Below, piece after piece: positions 14,583-23,512 of a stretch of DNA of 34,028 bases. This stretch comes from an uncultured Alphaproteobacteria bacterium (lineage in GTDB: Bacteria > Pseudomonadota > Alphaproteobacteria > HIMB59 > GCA-002718135), in contig CACIBE010000011.1 in NCBI GenBank assembly GCA_902584805.1, forward strand, positions 1-34,028, in the 5' to 3' direction. Every line of letters begins with the position of its first letter. The first letter of the stretch is position 1. The notes under the pieces are model-generated. The model was not told where the DNA came from. It did not search any database and worked only from the letters and a program-made list of their open reading frames with translations. A program made the position numbers and the translations under genes.

Positions 14583-15906
14583 TTAAATTTGACATAAAAT
14601 TAATGTTGTAACTACCTCTTTTAAATTCATCAGTTTGAATAATTTTTTGATGAAGTTGTATATTTGTATTTATTCCCATAATTACATATTCTTCTAGTGC
14701 TCTATTCATTTTTTTTAAAGCTTCTGATCTTGTTGCACCGTAGGTAATTAGCTTACCAATCATACTATCATAGTGGGATGGAATTGAGTATCCATCATAA
14801 ACAGCTGAGTCTACTCGAATACCTAGTCCTCCAGGCTGATGATATTGTGTTATCTTACCAGGTGATGGTATAAAGCTCTCTGGATGTTCGGCATTAATTC
14901 GACATTCAATTGAACTTCCTTTTAATTTTATATCTTCTTGTTTTATTGTAAGCTCTTCACCATTAGCCACAAGAATTTGTTCTTTTACAAGATCAATTCC
15001 AGTTACCATTTCTGTTACTGGGTGCTCAACTTGTAATCTTGTATTCATCTCCATAAAATAAAATTCATCATTTTCATATAAAAATTCTAATGTTCCAACT
15101 CCTTCATATCCTATTTCCTTCATAGATTTTCTACAAAGTTTAGAAATTTTTTCTCTATTTTCATTTTTTAGAACTGAACTTGGACTTTCTTCAATTAGTT
15201 TTTGATGCTTCCTTTGAATCGAGCAATCTCTCTCTCCTAGAGTAACAACATTTCCAAAAGAATCACAAAGAACTTGAATTTCAATATGTTTGGGAGATGA
15301 CAAAAATTTTTCTAAATAAACATTTTCATCATTAAATGATTTTTTTGCTTCAATTTTTGCTTCATTAATAGCTTTATTCAAATCATCTTCTTCTGTGACA
15401 ACTCTCATTCCTTTTCCACCACCACCACTTGCTGCTTTTACTATAATTGGGTATTTTACTTTTTTTATAAATTCTTCAATTTTAATTTTATCACTTAAGT
15501 CATTTATACCTTTTACTGTTGGCACCCCAGTTTCATCCATTATTTTTTTTGCATCAATTTTGTTACCCATCATTTTGATATGTTCTGATTTTGGTCCAAT
15601 AAATTTAATATTGTGTTCTTCAATGATTTCGGCAAATCGTTGATTCTCGCTTAAAAAACCATAACCAGGATGAATTGCGTCTACATCAGTTAACGTGGCA
15701 GCAGTTATAATGGCAGGTATGTTTAAATAACTTGATTGTGCAGACGCTGGTCCGACACAAATACTTTCATCTGCCATTCTTACATGCATTGCATTTTCAT
15801 CAACATCAGAGTGAATGGCTACAGTTTTTATTCCTAATTCTCTGCAGGCTCTAAGAACACGTAAAGCAATTTCACCTCTATTAGCAATCAATATTTTTTT
15901 GAACAT
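14575..15906 (-). CDS. accC: Acetyl-CoA carboxylase, biotin carboxylase subunit
   Basis: Carboxylates biotin on AccB using ATP and bicarbonate, the first half of malonyl-CoA synthesis. The 443-residue ATP-grasp protein shows ILIANRGEIALRVLRACREL (5-24), IHPGYGFLSEN (78-88), the glycine-rich ATP lid KAASGGGGKGM (157-167), GERDCSIQRKHQKLIEE-type segment and MEMNTRLQVEHPVTE. It overlaps accB by one base (TAATG) and aat by 8 bases, in a minus-strand operon of fatty-acid and shikimate genes. accA and accD are not in this window, as is usual where accBC are separate from accAD. Confidence 0.97.
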   Translation of the reverse strand: MFKKILIANRGEIALRVLRACRELGIKTVAIHSDVDENAMHVRMADESICVGPASAQSSYLNIPAIITAATLTDVDAIHPGYGFLSENQRFAEIIEEHNIKFIGPKSEHIKMMGNKIDAKKIMDETGVPTVKGINDLSDKIKIEEFIKKVKYPIIVKAASGGGGKGMRVVTEEDDLNKAINEAKIEAKKSFNDENVYLEKFLSSPKHIEIQVLCDSFGNVVTLGERDCSIQRKHQKLIEESPSSVLKNENREKISKLCRKSMKEIGYEGVGTLEFLYENDEFYFMEMNTRLQVEHPVTEMVTGIDLVKEQILVANGEELTIKQEDIKLKGSSIECRINAEHPESFIPSPGKITQYHQPGGLGIRVDSAVYDGYSIPSHYDSMIGKLITYGATRSEALKKMNRALEEYVIMGINTNIQLHQKIIQTDEFKRGSYNINFMSNLIE

Positions 15907-16352
15907 TATTCAAAAATAATAAGAGTATCACCATATTCAACAGGCTGACTATTCAAAGTAACTATTTTTTTGATAATACCAGATCTAGGAGCTTTAATTT
16001 CATTAAAAGTCTTCATTGCTTCAATTAACAATAAAGTATCACCAGCTTTAACATGTTGGCCAATTTTAACATAAGGTTGCGAATTTGGATCAGCAGAAAG
16101 ATAAGCAACCCCTACCATTGGAGATTTAACAATATTATCTTCATTTATAACTTCATTTGTATTTTCAACCTCTTTAACTTCAGTATTTTTTTCTTTTTTT
16201 TGAAGAGAAACATTGTTTTCAACGAAGTCATTTGAGGAAATCTCAATTTCATAATCATTTTTTTTTATTTTTATTTTAGCAACATTATTAATTTTTGATT
16301 CTTTAACGATTAACTTAATATTCTCTAAATCTGTTTTATCTATTTTAGTCAT
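15906..16352 (-). CDS. accB: Acetyl-CoA carboxylase biotin carboxyl carrier protein
   Basis: Carries the biotin that shuttles CO2 from AccC to the carboxyltransferase. The 148-residue protein has an N-terminal region (1-45, with KKNDYEIEIS), a flexible charged linker (about 46-74, rich in Lys, Glu and Asn) and a C-terminal biotinyl domain: KSPMVGVAYLSADP (76-89), and EAMKTFNEI (111-119) with Lys114 as the biotinylated residue, four residues of the standard EAMK signature. The thumb-like insertion after SPMVG is typical of AccB. It is the second gene after aroQ, with a two-base gap, and is coupled to accC by TAATG. Confidence 0.97.
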   Translation of the reverse strand: MTKIDKTDLENIKLIVKESKINNVAKIKIKKNDYEIEISSNDFVENNVSLQKKEKNTEVKEVENTNEVINEDNIVKSPMVGVAYLSADPNSQPYVKIGQHVKAGDTLLLIEAMKTFNEIKAPRSGIIKKIVTLNSQPVEYGDTLIIFE

Positions 16353-16354
16353 AC

Positions 16355-16792
16355 TTAATTATAAATTAATTTGCATATTGCTTCAATTCCTAGAAGATAA
16401 CTATTTCCACCAAATCCACATATCAAACCATGTACTCCTTCGGAAGTAATACTTTTTTTTCTATACTCTTCTCTTGAATAAATATTTGAAAGATGAATTT
16501 CAATCTTGGGCTTATTTATTGCTCTTAATGAATCTAGAATGGCTATTGATGAATGAGTAAATGCTGCTGGATTAATAATTAGACCATCAAATTTATCATT
16601 TACTTCATGAATTTTATCAATTATCTCACCTTCGTTATTAGATTGGAAAAAAATAATTTCTAATTTCTTCTCTATACCTTTTTTTTCACAATCAGATTTA
16701 ATCTTATCTAAACTATCTTTACCATAAATATCATCTTCTCTATTACCTAATAGATTTAGGTTAGGGCCATTAATAATTAATATTTTTTTCAT
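16355..16792 (-). CDS. aroQ: 3-dehydroquinate dehydratase, type II
   Basis: Dehydrates 3-dehydroquinate to 3-dehydroshikimate (aromatic amino-acid route), by a type II dodecameric enzyme. The 145-residue chain shows ILIINGPNLNLLGNRE (4-19), catalytic Tyr23 in IYG, SNNEGEIIDKIHE, NPAAFTHSSIAILDSL (74-89), with Asn74 and His80, then EIHLSNIYSREEYRKKS with His100, and the SEGVHGLICGFGGN end. The common Gly in NPGAYTH is Ala here; the usual GREP is GNRED. It heads accB-accC-aat on the minus strand, an order seen in many alphaproteobacteria. Confidence 0.96.
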   Translation of the reverse strand: MKKILIINGPNLNLLGNREDDIYGKDSLDKIKSDCEKKGIEKKLEIIFFQSNNEGEIIDKIHEVNDKFDGLIINPAAFTHSSIAILDSLRAINKPKIEIHLSNIYSREEYRKKSITSEGVHGLICGFGGNSYLLGIEAICKLIYN

Positions 16793-16793
16793 T

Positions 16794-17852
16794 CTATTTA
16801 AAATGCTTACTTAATTTTAAACCTTGATTCTGATAATTTGATTTAATATCTTTTCCGTATACAATATTACTATTTTTGTTCAACTTTTCATATTTAATTC
16901 TAGCTATAGTTTGACCATCTTCTAATAAAAAAGGCACTTCATTTGTTTTTACTTCCAGAACTGCATATGATCCTCTACCAAGACCAAAACCAGGATCAAA
17001 AAAACCTGCATAATGTGCTCTGAAGTCTCCAATCCCTGTATCGTATGGTATCATTTCTCCAGCTAAATTTGATGGTATTACTACCTTCTCTTTTGATCTT
17101 AAAATATAAAACTTGTTTTTTTCAATTACTAATTTTTTATTGTCTTTTTTAATTACATTCCAAAAATCATTTATTTTATGAGATTTTATTTTAGAAAAAT
17201 TAAGAACTGGAGTATGTCTTTTGGCTACATAAGCAACTATATTTGACTCAGCGAGATCAACTGATAACTTTAATCCGTTATCAATTTTAACATTGTCTCT
17301 AGTTTGATTTGAAATTTTTCGTTTTTTATTCAGGTTAATTAATTGCTTATCAGTCAAATAATTATGATTTTTATTCACAAGTCTCAATTGATTTAAAGAA
17401 TTATTTTTTTTAAAAGATACATCAAATGATCTTGATGTTATTTCTAAAAATATCTCACCTTTATAATTTTTAGGAATTTTTTCGTATTCTTCTGCATAAT
17501 CTACAAGTGTTCTGCAAAAAATATCTAATCTCCCGGTGCTACTTTTAGGGTTGCAGTGACCAAATATATTATTTTTCAAGTTAAGACTTTCATTCAGTTT
17601 AACAATGTAAGTCTTGTTTTTTCTAAATATAAATTCTTTACTTAGGTTTATTTTTTTAATAGCTAAATATTTTAATTTATCTCTAACTTTTGAATTATAG
17701 GATAAGAAGCTATACTTAATTTCATAGCATTCCTCACTTAATGACAAATCCATGCTTGATGGTTGTATTTGATTATTTGTAATATTTTCAGTGATTATAA
17801 AATTTTTATTAATTAAATTTATATAATCTTGATATACTAGAGATCCATTCAT
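16794..17852 (-). CDS. dcd: 2'-deoxycytidine 5'-triphosphate deaminase, double-domain alphaproteobacterial type
   Basis: Deaminates dCTP to dUTP, the source of dUMP for thymidylate. At 352 residues it is about twice the usual Dcd length, and holds two dUTPase-like folds. N half: IQPSSMDLSLS (29-39), the phosphate-binding NPKSSTGRLDIF (101-112) and KGEIFLEITSRSF. C half: GLKLSVDLAES, GEMIPYDTGIGDFRAHYAGF (265-284), DPGFG (286-290), AVLEVKT and the final GQTIARIKYEKL. The N and C halves probably pair inside one chain as two subunits do elsewhere. The stop is followed one base later by aroQ; its ATG overlaps the M48 stop (TAATG). It differs from the bifunctional archaeal Dcd/Dut, which is much shorter. 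Confidence 0.9.
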   Translation of the reverse strand: MNGSLVYQDYINLINKNFIITENITNNQIQPSSMDLSLSEECYEIKYSFLSYNSKVRDKLKYLAIKKINLSKEFIFRKNKTYIVKLNESLNLKNNIFGHCNPKSSTGRLDIFCRTLVDYAEEYEKIPKNYKGEIFLEITSRSFDVSFKKNNSLNQLRLVNKNHNYLTDKQLINLNKKRKISNQTRDNVKIDNGLKLSVDLAESNIVAYVAKRHTPVLNFSKIKSHKINDFWNVIKKDNKKLVIEKNKFYILRSKEKVVIPSNLAGEMIPYDTGIGDFRAHYAGFFDPGFGLGRGSYAVLEVKTNEVPFLLEDGQTIARIKYEKLNKNSNIVYGKDIKSNYQNQGLKLSKHFK

Positions 17853-19132
17853 TAATTTACATTCTCAATTATATTAACAAGTTTTAATAAGTCATTATCA
17901 TTAGTCATTTTAAAATTTTTTATTTCAATATCAAAAACTTCTTTTTTCATATCATTAATTGATAAAAAAAAATTAAAGAAATCTAACCATTCATTTTTAT
18001 TTAATTTTTGTGCTAGTTCAAAATATTTTAATAGAACATTTTTATTATTATAAAATTTATATAAAAGATCTTTATTATTTTGAAAAATTATTTCTGTGTC
18101 ACTATTAGATAAATTTTTTATTTCTATATTTTCAAATATTCTAATTTGAGCATAATAATTTAAAGGATATTTTTCTAAATTTTTTTTATAGAATTTTTTA
18201 GCTTCTTTAGTATATCCATAAGAGAATAATATATCTGCTTTAGTTTCTAGTAGAAAATTATTATCATTGTTTTTGATTATTTCATTTAAATTCTGTAGGG
18301 ACATTTTTAGATTTCCACTTCTAGCTAATTTAATTGATTCTGCATAAGTTTTAAAAGGTTCATTTAATTCACTTAAAACTTCCTCATTATCACTATAACC
18401 TAAAAATTTTGCTTTTATGTAGTTAAATCTTTTATTATAACTTTCATTAAAATTATTAGTTTTATTGTCTTCGAAGTTTTTTATTAATAAAATCCTATCC
18501 TCAAAATATGGATGAGTACTAACTCTTTGATCATCTTTTGAAAAACCCTTATTTAATAATTTTTGCTCTATTGTTTCTAATAATGTTTGAATAGATTTAG
18601 AATTAGTTCTAAGTAAATTTAGTGTTTTCAAAGCATATAAATCTGCTTCCATTTCTTGATCTTTACTAAAAACAATATATTGATTTGATAAAGCTCCTGA
18701 AGTAAGGATATTGCCTTGTAACAATTGAGGATTTTGAGTTAATGCTGATCCAGCTATTACAGATAAAAGCCCTAAGGTATTATATTTTTTAATATTTTCT
18801 ATTGTTTTTTTTCTAAGTGCAATATGATTGAGATCTATATGGCCAACTTCATGAGCTAATACTGACAATAATGCAACATAATCTGAGCAATGAATAATTA
18901 AACCAGAATTAATATGTATTACATTATTAATATCTACAAAAGCATTTATTTCATTACTATTATTTAATTTAAAATTAATTTTTTTATTTATTTTATTTAC
19001 TTCAGTAATATCTTTAATAATTTCTTTAACAAATTCTTCTGTTTCGTAATCTAGTATTTGTGAACTATAACAAATGTTTGAAGAAAAAATAAAAAATAGC
19101 AAATATATTGATATTTTTTTTAAGACCACCAT
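17852..19132 (-). CDS. Periplasmic M48 metalloprotease with TPR-like tail (BepA-like)
   Basis: A 426-residue exported protease of the BepA/YfgC type, which monitors outer-membrane protein assembly such as LptD in E. coli. The N-terminal signal peptide spans about 1-24 (MVVLKKISIYLLFFIFSSNI, then CYSS). The zinc site is HEVGH (94-98), with Glu160 of EMEAD as the likely third ligand, and STHPYFEDRI lies downstream as in the family. Residues about 240-426 are helical and repeat-like, with AESIKLARSGNLKMSLQNLN and FSYGYTKEAKKFYKKNLEK resembling TPR units. It starts inside the end of rne (13-base overlap), so the protease and RNase E share an operon. Confidence 0.88.
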   Translation of the reverse strand: MVVLKKISIYLLFFIFSSNICYSSQILDYETEEFVKEIIKDITEVNKINKKINFKLNNSNEINAFVDINNVIHINSGLIIHCSDYVALLSVLAHEVGHIDLNHIALRKKTIENIKKYNTLGLLSVIAGSALTQNPQLLQGNILTSGALSNQYIVFSKDQEMEADLYALKTLNLLRTNSKSIQTLLETIEQKLLNKGFSKDDQRVSTHPYFEDRILLIKNFEDNKTNNFNESYNKRFNYIKAKFLGYSDNEEVLSELNEPFKTYAESIKLARSGNLKMSLQNLNEIIKNNDNNFLLETKADILFSYGYTKEAKKFYKKNLEKYPLNYYAQIRIFENIEIKNLSNSDTEIIFQNNKDLLYKFYNNKNVLLKYFELAQKLNKNEWLDFFNFFLSINDMKKEVFDIEIKNFKMTNDNDLLKLVNIIENVN

Positions 19133-21042
19133 CCAGTTTTTTCATCATCTTCATTTATTTCACTCTCGATTAAATTTAGATCCTTTTCTGTATCAATTTT
19201 ATTATCTTCTTTTATTTCATTATCATTTAAATCATTTTTCTTAATACTCTTTTTTGTTTTTTTAGTTTTTATTATTTTCTTTTTTTTCGTAACTTTAGTA
19301 GTTTTATTTTTCTTTTTTTCACTTATTTTTTCAGGACCTTTGGATTGATTATTTTCATCAATTTCAATTAAAGGATCATGCAAAGAATATTGTGGATCGA
19401 AATAAAAATTGATTTTTGATTCAAATTTATTTTCTAATGAATTTATCTCAATCTTTTTATTATTTAATAAATATTCTGCTAATCCACTATTACATTTAAC
19501 GTTGATTATTGAATTTTTGTTTTCAGAGATTTTTTCTTTAATCACTTTTAATATTTGATCTATTATTGAAGAAGAATTTAAAATTAAACCTGATCCTTTA
19601 CAATAATTACATCTTTCAAAAGATTTATCTATTAAACTGGATCTTAATCTTTGTCTTGATAACTCCATCAATCCAAACATGCTTATTCTTCCAATTTGAA
19701 CTCTCGCTCTATCTCTTACAAGGGCAGTTTTTAAACTTTTTTCTACTTTAAAATTATTTCGATAATCATCCATATCAATGAAATCTATAACTACTAAGCC
19801 TCCGAGATCTCTCAATCTTAGTTGTCTTGCTATCTCTACTGCAGCCTCTAAATTTGTTTTTAATGCTGTATTTTCAATATTTCTCTCAGAGGTATTTTTC
19901 CCAGAATTTACATCTACTGCCACTAATGCTTCAGTTGTGTTAATTACAATAGAGCCTCCAGATTTTAATTTTACATTTAGACTAAAAAGATCATTAATTT
20001 GAGTTTCAATATTATTGGAAGCAAAAAGCGAGTTTTCATCGGATTTGTATTGTTTTATTTTTTTTACAAATGTTGGTGCTAAATTTTTTGTAATTTTTTT
20101 AACTTTATCGTATCCATCTTTCCCTTCAACTAAAATTTTTTCTACATCTTCACTTAGCATATCTCTGATTGCTCTTTTTAAAATATTGCCTTCTTCATGA
20201 ATCATTTCGGGTGCTTCTGATTTTAAAGTAATTTCTCTAATTTTATTCCATTGGCTTACAAGGAATGATAGATCTTTTGAAATTTCTTTTTTTGTCCTTC
20301 CAATCCCAGCTGTTCTTACAATTACAGACATTTTTTCTGGTATTTCTACTGATGATAAAATCTGCTTTAATTTTTTTCTTTCTTCTATATCTCCAATTTT
20401 TCTTGATATTCCATCACTATTCATACTATTTGGCATTAGGACACAATATCTTCCTGCAAAAGATAAATATGTTGTTAGTGCTGCCCCTTTTAAACCTCTT
20501 TCTTCCTTGTTGATCTGAACAAGTAAGACTTGTTTAGGTCGAATTACATCTTGAATTTTATATTTTCTAAAAAAATTGAAATATTCTTTTCTTGGACTTA
20601 ATTTTTTATTTTTTCTTTTTCTTATAGAAATAGTTTTTTCATCTGTATTGTCTTGTTGTTCTTCAGATTTAGTTTCAATATTTTCATTCTCAGATTCATC
20701 TAACTCACTAACATTTTCAGAGTTTTGTAAATCATCATCTTCTTTTTCATTATTTATTTTATCGTTAAGTTCTTTTATTTTTTCTTCATCTACAGCAGGA
20801 ATCTTAAAATAATCCGGGTGTATTTCTGTAAGTGGTAGGAAACCGTTTCTATTTGTTCCAAAATCCACAAATGCCGCTTGAAGAGAGGGTTCTATTCTTG
20901 TAATTTTAGCTAGATAAACATCCCCTTTAACTGCATTTTTTTTATTTGTTTCAATTTCAAAATCGTCAAGTTTGCCGTCGTCAGTAACTGCAATTCTTGT
21001 TTCAATGTTATTTGTTGTATCAATAAGTATATTTTTTGACAT
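19120..21042 (-). CDS. rne: Ribonuclease E (Rne/Rng family), short alphaproteobacterial form
   Basis: Endoribonuclease for mRNA turnover and rRNA/tRNA processing. Of 640 residues, the N part is an S1 domain (GDVYLAKITRIEPSLQAAFV, about 40-59), interrupted by an acidic insertion (about 90-140, rich in Glu/Asp/Asn) before KGAALTTYLSFAGRY. The catalytic DNase I-like part holds VAVDVNSGKNT (Asp near 374) and VVIDFIDMDD (Asp near 417); the Asp-Asp distance of 43 equals E. coli Asp303-Asp346. The Zn-link CNYCKGSG lies near 475-482. After residue 530 comes a Lys/Asp/Glu-rich tail ending TGWWS. The tail is far shorter than the E. coli scaffold, though a terminal GWW motif is typical in alphaproteobacteria as I recall. 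Confidence 0.95.
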   Translation of the reverse strand: MSKNILIDTTNNIETRIAVTDDGKLDDFEIETNKKNAVKGDVYLAKITRIEPSLQAAFVDFGTNRNGFLPLTEIHPDYFKIPAVDEEKIKELNDKINNEKEDDDLQNSENVSELDESENENIETKSEEQQDNTDEKTISIRKRKNKKLSPRKEYFNFFRKYKIQDVIRPKQVLLVQINKEERGLKGAALTTYLSFAGRYCVLMPNSMNSDGISRKIGDIEERKKLKQILSSVEIPEKMSVIVRTAGIGRTKKEISKDLSFLVSQWNKIREITLKSEAPEMIHEEGNILKRAIRDMLSEDVEKILVEGKDGYDKVKKITKNLAPTFVKKIKQYKSDENSLFASNNIETQINDLFSLNVKLKSGGSIVINTTEALVAVDVNSGKNTSERNIENTALKTNLEAAVEIARQLRLRDLGGLVVIDFIDMDDYRNNFKVEKSLKTALVRDRARVQIGRISMFGLMELSRQRLRSSLIDKSFERCNYCKGSGLILNSSSIIDQILKVIKEKISENKNSIINVKCNSGLAEYLLNNKKIEINSLENKFESKINFYFDPQYSLHDPLIEIDENNQSKGPEKISEKKKNKTTKVTKKKKIIKTKKTKKSIKKNDLNDNEIKEDNKIDTEKDLNLIESEINEDDEKTGWWS

Positions 21043-21073
21043 AATGCCGAAACTCCGTAAAAATTTTTATATA

Positions 21074-21102
21074 TTAAAGTCATTTTTGAATATCTGTATA
21101 AT
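21074..21102 (+). promoter_or_regulatory. Promoter candidate for PBP1A-prfB
   Basis: TTAAAG (21074-21079), a 17-base spacer, and a perfect TATAAT (21097-21102) in the 109-base gap between divergent rne and the PBP1A gene. The RNA start would lie near 21109, about 43 bases before the ATG at 21152. The -35 match is weak. On the other strand the same region is AT-rich and could also carry the rne promoter, which I cannot place. Confidence 0.45.
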
Positions 21103-21151
21103 ATTTGCCTAATGTCACATTTTTAACTATTTCACAATGTAGTTTATAAAT

Positions 21152-23503
21152 ATGAATAGATTATTTTCTTATATAAAATTATTGCTAATTTTACTATGCA
21201 TTTTTGCATTTATATCAATTTCAACAATTTTCTATACACTTTGGCGATACTCACCAGAATTACCATCATATAATAGTATCGTAAATTATAAACCAAATTT
21301 GTCTTCAAGAATTTATAGTTCAGATGGATTACTATTGAAAAGTTTTTATACGGAAGAAAGAATATTTATTCCTGAAAGTAGAATACCTCAAACTATCAAA
21401 TTAGCTTTTTTATCATCTGAGGATAAGAATTTTTATCAACATTATGGCGTTGACTTTATTGCAATAGTTAGAGCAATTTTTACTAATATCCTGAATACTT
21501 ATTCTAATAAAAGGGTAGTTGGAGCCTCAACAATTACACAACAAGTAGTTAAAAATCTCTTATTAAGTAATGAATTAAGTTACTCTAGAAAAATTAAAGA
21601 AATTATTTTATCTATTAGAATTGAGAATATATTAGATAAAAATTCTATTTTAGAATTATACTTAAATGATATTTATTTAGGATATGGTTCTTATGGAATT
21701 GGTACAGCAAGTTTAAACTACTTTAATAAATCTATTTATGATCTAGAACTTCATGAAATAGCTTTCTTAGCTGCATTACCAAAAGCACCTAACAACTATA
21801 ACCCAAAAACTAATTATTTAAAAGCCATTGAAAGAAGAAACTGGGTAATTGATAGAATGTATCAAAATGGATATATAAAAAAAGAAGATCTAATTTATAA
21901 AAATAAACCACTTCAAGTTTTCAAACGTAATGATAGAAAGTTTTTAGATGCAGATTATTTTTATGAAGAAATTAGAAAAGAACTATATTCAAAATTTGGA
22001 AAAGAAAAACTTTATTCAGATGGTTTAATAATTAAGACTGCACTTGATTCAGAAATTCAAAAAAATGCAAACCTTAGTTTAGTTGAGGGATTAATAGAAT
22101 ACGAAAAAAAACAAGGTTGGCATGGTTTGATTGAAAATACTGATTTTGATAATTTTTTTAAAAATCAAGATTATTATAAAAAAATAAATCCTTTTTTTCC
22201 AAATTGGGAAACTGTTATAATTAATAAAATATATAATTCTAAAATAGAAGTTTATAATAACTCTAAAGTAAAATTAATCGTAAATTTAAATAGCCCCAAT
22301 AATAATTGGCTTTCTAATGAAGACTTCAATGAGGGTGATGTAATTTACATTGAAAGAAATAATAATTCTTACAATATAAAACAAGAACCGCTAGTAAATG
22401 GTGCAATAATTGTTATGGACCCTCATAATGGAGATATATTAGCTCTTTCTGGAGGATATAGTTTTCACAAAAGTGAATTTAATAGAGCCACACAAGCTAA
22501 AAGACAGCCTGGATCAGCATTTAAGCCCATTGTTTACTTAGCAGCATTGAATGAAGGTTATTCTCCTTCAACATTAATTCTTGACGCACCTTATGTAGTT
22601 GATCAAGGCCCAGGCCTTCCAAAATGGAAACCATCAAATTATACAGATGAATTTTATGGATTAACAACAATGAGAACAGGCATTGAAAAATCTAGAAACT
22701 TAATGACCGTAAGACTTGCTAATAGAATTGGTATGGACAAAATTTTAAATATGGCTAGTAAATTTAATATCAATAAAGGTTTTGATGATAAACTTTCAAT
22801 GTCACTTGGTTCTGGAGTTATTACTTTAAGAGACCTTACCAATGCTTATGCTATTATTGCCAATGGAGGTAAAAAAATTGAATCTAAATTTATTACAAGT
22901 ATTTATAATCGAAATGGAAATAAGATACGCGACACTAGTTCAAAAAAATGTAATGAATGTATTGTTGACTCAATTACACCAAAAATAAAAATTCCAAATT
23001 TAGATGAAGAACAGAGCTTAGTTGTTGATCCACGTTTGGCTTATCAAATTACTTCGATGATGGAAGGTGTAATTCAAAGAGGTACAGCAAAAAGGTTAAA
23101 AGATTTAGATGTACCGATAGCTGGCAAGACTGGTACAACAAATCAAAATAAAGATGCCTGGTTTATTGGATACACTCCTGATTTAGTCATAGGAGTTTAT
23201 GTTGGCTATGATCAACCAAAATCTCTTGGATACAAGCAAACTGGTTCTAGTGTAGCTGTTCCTATATTTAAAAAGTTTGCTCAAAAAATAAAAATTAATA
23301 AAAATAAAAAACCATTTAGAATTCCTTCGGGAATAAGTTTTGTAAGTATTGATCCAAGAAATGGAATGATATCAAATAAAGAGGGAAGTATAAGCGAACC
23401 TTTCATTTTAGGTTCTGAGCCATATTCTGGGAATATAAACATTATTGACGGATTAGAAAATTTTAATAATAATTCCATTTCTGGAACAGGTGGTTTATTA
23501 TAG
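21152..23503 (+). CDS. mrcA: Penicillin-binding protein 1A (bifunctional transglycosylase/transpeptidase)
   Basis: Inner-membrane-anchored class A PBP that polymerises and cross-links peptidoglycan. Of 783 residues, a membrane anchor lies at about 9-31. The GT51 domain has catalytic Glu90 in SSEDKNFYQHYG, then GASTITQQVVKNLLL, RKIKEIILSIRIE and ELYLNDIYLGYGSYGI. The transpeptidase has Ser455-xx-Lys458 (SAFK), Ser514-Arg-Asn (SRN), and Lys659-Thr-Gly (KTG), all intact; KPSNY lies between. The middle (about 290-400) is a less conserved OB-like region. The next gene is prfB, nine bases on. The order rne, PBP1A, prfB is conserved in alphaproteobacteria, except that an amidase gene I would expect between rne and PBP1A is absent. 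Confidence 0.95.
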   Translation: MNRLFSYIKLLLILLCIFAFISISTIFYTLWRYSPELPSYNSIVNYKPNLSSRIYSSDGLLLKSFYTEERIFIPESRIPQTIKLAFLSSEDKNFYQHYGVDFIAIVRAIFTNILNTYSNKRVVGASTITQQVVKNLLLSNELSYSRKIKEIILSIRIENILDKNSILELYLNDIYLGYGSYGIGTASLNYFNKSIYDLELHEIAFLAALPKAPNNYNPKTNYLKAIERRNWVIDRMYQNGYIKKEDLIYKNKPLQVFKRNDRKFLDADYFYEEIRKELYSKFGKEKLYSDGLIIKTALDSEIQKNANLSLVEGLIEYEKKQGWHGLIENTDFDNFFKNQDYYKKINPFFPNWETVIINKIYNSKIEVYNNSKVKLIVNLNSPNNNWLSNEDFNEGDVIYIERNNNSYNIKQEPLVNGAIIVMDPHNGDILALSGGYSFHKSEFNRATQAKRQPGSAFKPIVYLAALNEGYSPSTLILDAPYVVDQGPGLPKWKPSNYTDEFYGLTTMRTGIEKSRNLMTVRLANRIGMDKILNMASKFNINKGFDDKLSMSLGSGVITLRDLTNAYAIIANGGKKIESKFITSIYNRNGNKIRDTSSKKCNECIVDSITPKIKIPNLDEEQSLVVDPRLAYQITSMMEGVIQRGTAKRLKDLDVPIAGKTGTTNQNKDAWFIGYTPDLVIGVYVGYDQPKSLGYKQTGSSVAVPIFKKFAQKIKINKNKKPFRIPSGISFVSIDPRNGMISNKEGSISEPFILGSEPYSGNINIIDGLENFNNNSISGTGGLL

Positions 23504-23512
23504 TATTCCTAT

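Noticed and set aside
20265..20812. Plus-strand frames opposite RNase E, rich in Phe, Leu and Ser
   Set aside because: They are antisense reads of the Lys- and Glu-rich rne stretches, where A-rich codons become T-rich. No start signal supports them.
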